Source of the DNA: Clavelina lepadiformis
Lineage: Eukaryota > Chordata > Ascidiacea > Aplousobranchia > Clavelinidae
DNA: 64,000 bases
Assembly: GCF_947623445.1 (NCBI RefSeq)
Contig: NC_135247.1
Coordinates: 4,218,501-4,282,500, forward strand
Direction: 5' to 3'
A program made the position numbers and the translations under genes. A model generated the notes under the pieces. That model searched no databases and was not told the origin of the DNA. It saw only the letters and a program-made list of their open reading frames with translations. Positions within the stretch are counted from its first letter, which is position 1. Each line of letters opens with the position of its first letter. This document shows, one piece after another, positions 60,138-64,000 of the stretch.

Positions 60138-62039
60138 TCGTTACACCAACACGGCTGGTTCCAAAAAGTTTCTTCAACTTACACAAGTGTACATCTACCA
60201 CAAAAAGGTGATTAGTACAAAGAAAAATATTTTTTTTTTGAAAAAGAGATATTACCAAGATCACCAACCACTGCGTAATACAGACAAGACCATTTGTTTA
60301 ATCCGAGGAAGCGAAAGATTCCATAAACATTTTTACGAGTGGACGGTAAAATATTTTCCCTTCCCACGCATTTTCAGAAGGCGTTCTTATTCATATTTGT
60401 ATTGACTATAACAAGCCAAAGGCGTTTTCGATCTTATTTAATTATATTGAATATTTGACAAGCCGCTGGCACTGCAGAAAAACTTTTCAAAAACATTTCC
60501 AAGAAAAGCCACTCTCTGCCAATGTTTAAAAGATTCTCTTTAGATTAAACCATTCAAACTTGTCTCAATAATGCAAAATTTTCGGAAAGAAGCTTTAATC
60601 GTCGACAATAAAACCGACCGAAACGCGTTTTCACAAATTTATAATACAAAATGACAAAATATTTGATAAAATCAACAAACTATTAAGTTTTGGTACAAAT
60701 TTTTACCTGACCTAAAGTTTGCAAAAACCGACGATAAACAAGTGTTGAGATGCAAAAAAGAAAATAATAGTGGAAAACAAAGAAACCTCTACTTAACACT
60801 CAATCAAACCGATCTCACTTAATACGTCTAAACTCTATGAGAGTGTTGATATTGTGATTTGTATAATTGCGCCTGTATAGGATGGTTATACCTCAAATGA
60901 AACTCTCGATCTGAACGCGTAAGTGTATTATAATAAGAAAGAGTATGGTAAGTTGTTATAATAAGCCTGTGTAGGTTGCATATTTTTGGTTAATTTACTT
61001 GCTTGTTGTATCCTGCAATAGTTGCAGTTTAAACCTTTAAACCGACAGATGTTAAATTCATAAATAAGGAGCAGGAATATTAAAGTGACGTTTTTTTTAG
61101 GGAAAAAAGCTTATAACAAGGAAAACATACCAAGCAAATTACAAAGCGTTACACTATACCACTTTTATTTTGGTGTTCTGTGTGCATCGTAAAACGATAT
61201 CTTTAATGATGACCATGTATTCCAAGTCACGTGCTGAGTCGAATTCATCAACTGCTACTTTACCAGGAACGTTACTTTTAAACGTCTTAGGCCAGATTTG
61301 TAAATACTGAGGACGACGAGTAAGAACAGCGGTGATTTATGTGAATGGAGCGGTTTTTGCCGCAATCCTCTTTTGCAGAACTGGCGGAGAGAACACGAGA
61401 AAAAGGAGGTAAGTTGCAAAATTTTACTCCTCAGCTTATAGTAATGGTAAAGTTGACTTTCATTATATTGTTGGAAATATCCGTCTTGAGACGAAGCAGC
61501 TGAGTTAGACTAAATAAGTTACTAACTGTTAATGCGTCAATGACTATTATTGAATAAACATTGCAGGGCGTAGTGATGGTTTTCAAGTCTGTATTTATCG
61601 GCAGTAGCAAATGAATGAGATGAGTTAGTGATAGCGTTTTTGCTTTTGAACTCGGTACAACAAATGAATTGAATGATCAGTGGCTTTTACGTATGTTGAA
61701 GTTTTGTTTCAAAATTCGGAAAAATCTATTTGCAAACAGCCAAGCATTTAAGCGACGAGTTTGCTTATTGATTTATACGTTGTTTTGACGACGTATATAA
61801 TTCATTACAGCTTTCGTATTTTCTGTTTAGGTTTAAAATGTCTTCAAAATGTTGCAGCAATTGAAAGTTAATTTCAACTTTATCGATGTTACGCCATACA
61901 CTTTTTTACCTATTCCACCTATAAAACGACGCAAGTCTTGTGCAAAGTTTAAAGCTCAGTTTAATCACAAGTATGATATATTACAACACTTCCTCAACAA
62001 TAAGTTTGAAGATATCAGCACTATACAGTTATAAGGTCA

Positions 62040-62134
62040 TAAGTGTTTGCTTCTTCTACGCAGGCGGTTTTAAGCACAAGAAGATCTTGATATACTTGAT
62101 AACGGGTGAATCATTTCTTCACAAGGACCTCAAG
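62040..62134 (+). promoter_or_regulatory. Gene 4 leader with acceptor
   Basis: TTGCTTCTTCTACGCAG ends at 62063, 71 nt before the ATG; the leader includes TACTTGATAACGGGTGAAT, the same as gene 1. Confidence 0.55.
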
Positions 62135-63916
62135 ATGATGCTTCCCGCTGCGGGTATCGTAAGATGTCTCGGGGTAATCGTTCTACTTGTGTCGATGGCG
62201 AGATGCGATGAAAACGGTATTATTATCAAATATTGTGTTTCTTTATTTAATTGCACTTTATGCGATTAATGATCCATGAAATTAACGAAATTCTAAGCTT
62301 GTCAAAAGCTCAAGATTATTTTGGACGGTCAAATAAAAGTTTATTTGTTTTTTGATTTTTTCGGCTCCATTTTATTTGTTTCGTGGCACATATTGTTAAC
62401 TTACACCACTTTCAATAACTTACTTATTATAACTCAAATTTGGATCGGTTGTAATAGTACTAGAGCATGCTTTATAAATTGCTTTGGTCTCATTGGCATA
62501 AATTGCTTCTCCTGTTTGCCAGATTTTACGTATTGTTGTATTTGCGGTTTCCTGAAATTTCCGGATGAAAATTGATTTGTCGACTGGATTTAATGATTGC
62601 AGATAATTCTACTGCAATTGAAACGGAAATTAGCGAAGTTTTAATGGCTTGTCCAATTCCTCTCTGAGGGAAGGTACAGCTTGGCGTTTATAACTTTGTT
62701 CCACGCTTGACTCTTGACACCATAATGCTAAGTTTAAAATGCATTTCTGTAATTTTCTGTTTATTGCAGCTTTTCCCCGCTGGTTACTCAGTCTTCTTGC
62801 ACTAGCAATAGCAAGACATTGATTTCCACGTAACATCTGACTATCAACATCTATTCTATATACTGTACGACATTTAAGTTATTTCTCGACTTTAGTGCAC
62901 CCTGGTATATTTGACTGCATTTCTTCACTAATAAATTTACGGAAATTTACGGAAATTTACGGAAATTTACAGAATTTACAGACGTTTAACGCTACGTTTT
63001 ATACTTATCTTTTAGCGCGTGAATCTGTGCAGAGTGGAAAGTCGGGCAGGGTTTTTACGTTGGGCTTGGTGCGAAAAACATCCCGCTAAGAGTAAAGCGC
63101 AACTTGGGTCAAACAGTGACATTAATAGATGACTTTGAATCATTCAGCGAGTTTTATGCTCGGGACTAATCCGGGCTTCAAATAAATTTTCGAGCCGCGT
63201 TCGGGTTGTCAAAATAAGGCCTGTTTGCAACTCTTATCCAGTGGCATGTGCCAAAACGCGTAAGATACATAATCTGACATAGGGTTGCACAGAAACCTTT
63301 GCTGTAAACAATTCTATTCATCTTTCTTTTTCCAGATGGTTCCACTTGCTACCAGATACTTCAGGTTAGCACGGCAGAAGGCGTGCATATTACCGATGAC
63401 AGAAGCGAAACCAACTGTTTCATCCAAGCTAATTGCATTTTTGTGAAAGCCATAGCGTCAATCCCTGTTTCAGGTATTATACCTAAAAAGTAGATTTGCC
63501 TATACACAATAGATTTCTGATTAAATGGCATGCTCTGTGTTTGAATTTAACTTCCTCTCAAGGTTACTCTTTAATGTTAGGATTGTCAACTACCTGGAAA
63601 ATAACGTATGGAGGCTGCATGCCACCCGAACAATGCGCCCAACTAGATTGTAAAGCAATGTTGGAAGGGCAACTGCAAAACATCGCAGAAGAGGTGGATA
63701 TCTGGAACTGCACAGTTTCCTGTTGTCAAGGGGACCTGTGCAACAATGACGTAGATCAGACAGAAGAAGAAACAGCAGTGGCCGAAGGTTTGGATAAAGG
63801 AGATGAAAACGAGGATAAGGAAATGTTCCTTGAGAATGACGAAGATTCGACCAACGCCAACCAATTGGTTCCAAAAGTCAATACAACCGCCGCCATGACC
63901 GCAGCAGAGTCAAAGG
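62135..63916 (+). CDS. Gene 4 (partial): LU-containing family member
   Basis: Signal exon 62135-62216 (MMLPAAGIVRCLGVIVLLVS), then LU exons 63336-63473 (DGSTCYQILQVSTAEGVH) and 63581-63916 (YGGC, C-AQLDC, CCQGDLCN, then a long acidic and Thr tail ending at a phase-1 donor). All in frame. The gene continues past the window end, so whether CUB, lectin-like or VWA domains follow is unknown. The first intron (1.1 kb) holds degraded sequence resembling the start of the missing LU type-1 exon and a hAT-like element. Confidence 0.75.
62934..62978 (+). repeat. GGAAATTTAC tandem repeat
   Basis: About four and a half imperfect copies of a 10-bp unit in the first intron of gene 4. Confidence 0.6.
63030..63235. 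mobile_element. Probable short hAT-type element in gene 4 intron
   Basis: Left end CAGAGTGGAAAGTCGGGC; right end on the minus strand AAGAGTTGCAAACAGGCC. The flanking octamers AATCTGTG and ATCCAGTG only partly agree, so the insertion is old or the ends are slightly misplaced. Confidence 0.45.
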
Positions 63917-64000
63917 GTTACAATTTCATACAGCATTTTTGTAAATACCATTATAGTTTGGAGTTTTATGTTTACGTAAATGGAACTTTCGACGGAGGCC

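Larger units (their letters stand above)
57947..62134. other. Shared upstream region of genes 3 and 4
   Basis: The two genes are head to head. The region contains the gene 3 promoter at 60111-60137 with its conserved upstream block at 60345-60500 (both minus orientation), a short hAT-like fragment at 58353-58450, the gene 4 leader, and a possible exon at 61345-61408. I see no other coding sequence. Confidence 0.55.

Noticed and set aside
59959..60405. Open frame of 148 codons on the plus strand
   Set aside because: It lies antisense over the conserved gene 3 promoter block, has no recognisable domain, and its similarity to upstream regions of genes 1 and 2 is non-coding.
62630..62836. Minus-strand frame of 68 codons in gene 4 intron 1
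   Set aside because: Weak, no recognised similarity; possibly a transposon remnant but not supportable.
1..64000. CRISPR arrays, operons, bacterial or viral genes
   Set aside because: The spliced structure and domain content are metazoan; none of these were seen.

Overview
The window is eukaryotic, AT-rich metazoan DNA with short introns. It is filled almost entirely by a tandem cluster of paralogous genes for secreted, multi-domain, cysteine-rich proteins. The compact AT-rich introns, recent tandem duplications and CUB/LU/VWA domain content fit a tunicate (ascidian) best; this is inference, and another invertebrate deuterostome is possible. I see no bacterial, viral, rRNA, tRNA-gene or CRISPR features.

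I traced four gene models by hand from splice signals, codon phase and protein similarity. Gene 1 (+, 6159-33145) has 77 exons that sum to one open frame of about 3293 residues: signal peptide, three LU (Ly6/uPAR three-finger) domains, 14 CUB domains separated by Thr-rich linkers, three more LU domains, an unrecognised Cys-containing helical region, and a C-terminal von Willebrand A domain with an intact MIDAS. Gene 2 (+, 36674-45081) has 24 exons: signal peptide, one LU, five CUB domains (one broken by a one-base frameshift) and a C-terminal 8-Cys lectin-like domain. Gene 3 (-, 57946-49302) has 17 exons, about 934 residues: signal peptide, two LU domains and five copies of the same lectin-like domain. 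Gene 4 (+, from 62135) is cut by the window end and shows a signal exon and one LU domain.

Nearly every domain is an exon cassette flanked by phase-1 introns, so domains can be duplicated, lost or skipped without breaking the frame. The cluster shows this happening: a 1.85-1.93 kb CUB module is repeated with breakpoints inside an exon, a 643-bp LU module is almost identical in consecutive copies, dead CUB exons persist, and LU and CUB exons are near-identical across genes.

Genes 1, 2 and 3 share a probable core promoter with a GGAAGTT (ETS-like) box exactly 8 nt before TATATAA, lying 2-5 kb upstream of the start codon. All four genes have a pyrimidine tract plus AG 55-77 nt before the ATG, as expected for a 5'UTR intron or a spliced-leader site. 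A decayed promoter copy lies at 47718-47798.

Gene-free stretches are 1-6158, 33146-36673, 45082-49301 and 57947-62134. They hold the promoters and small non-autonomous elements. The clearest such element, a hAT-type element with a perfect 8-bp target duplication at 52367-52722, lies in a gene 3 intron. Together the genes look like a diversifying family of extracellular recognition or adhesion proteins; the biological role cannot be read from the sequence.
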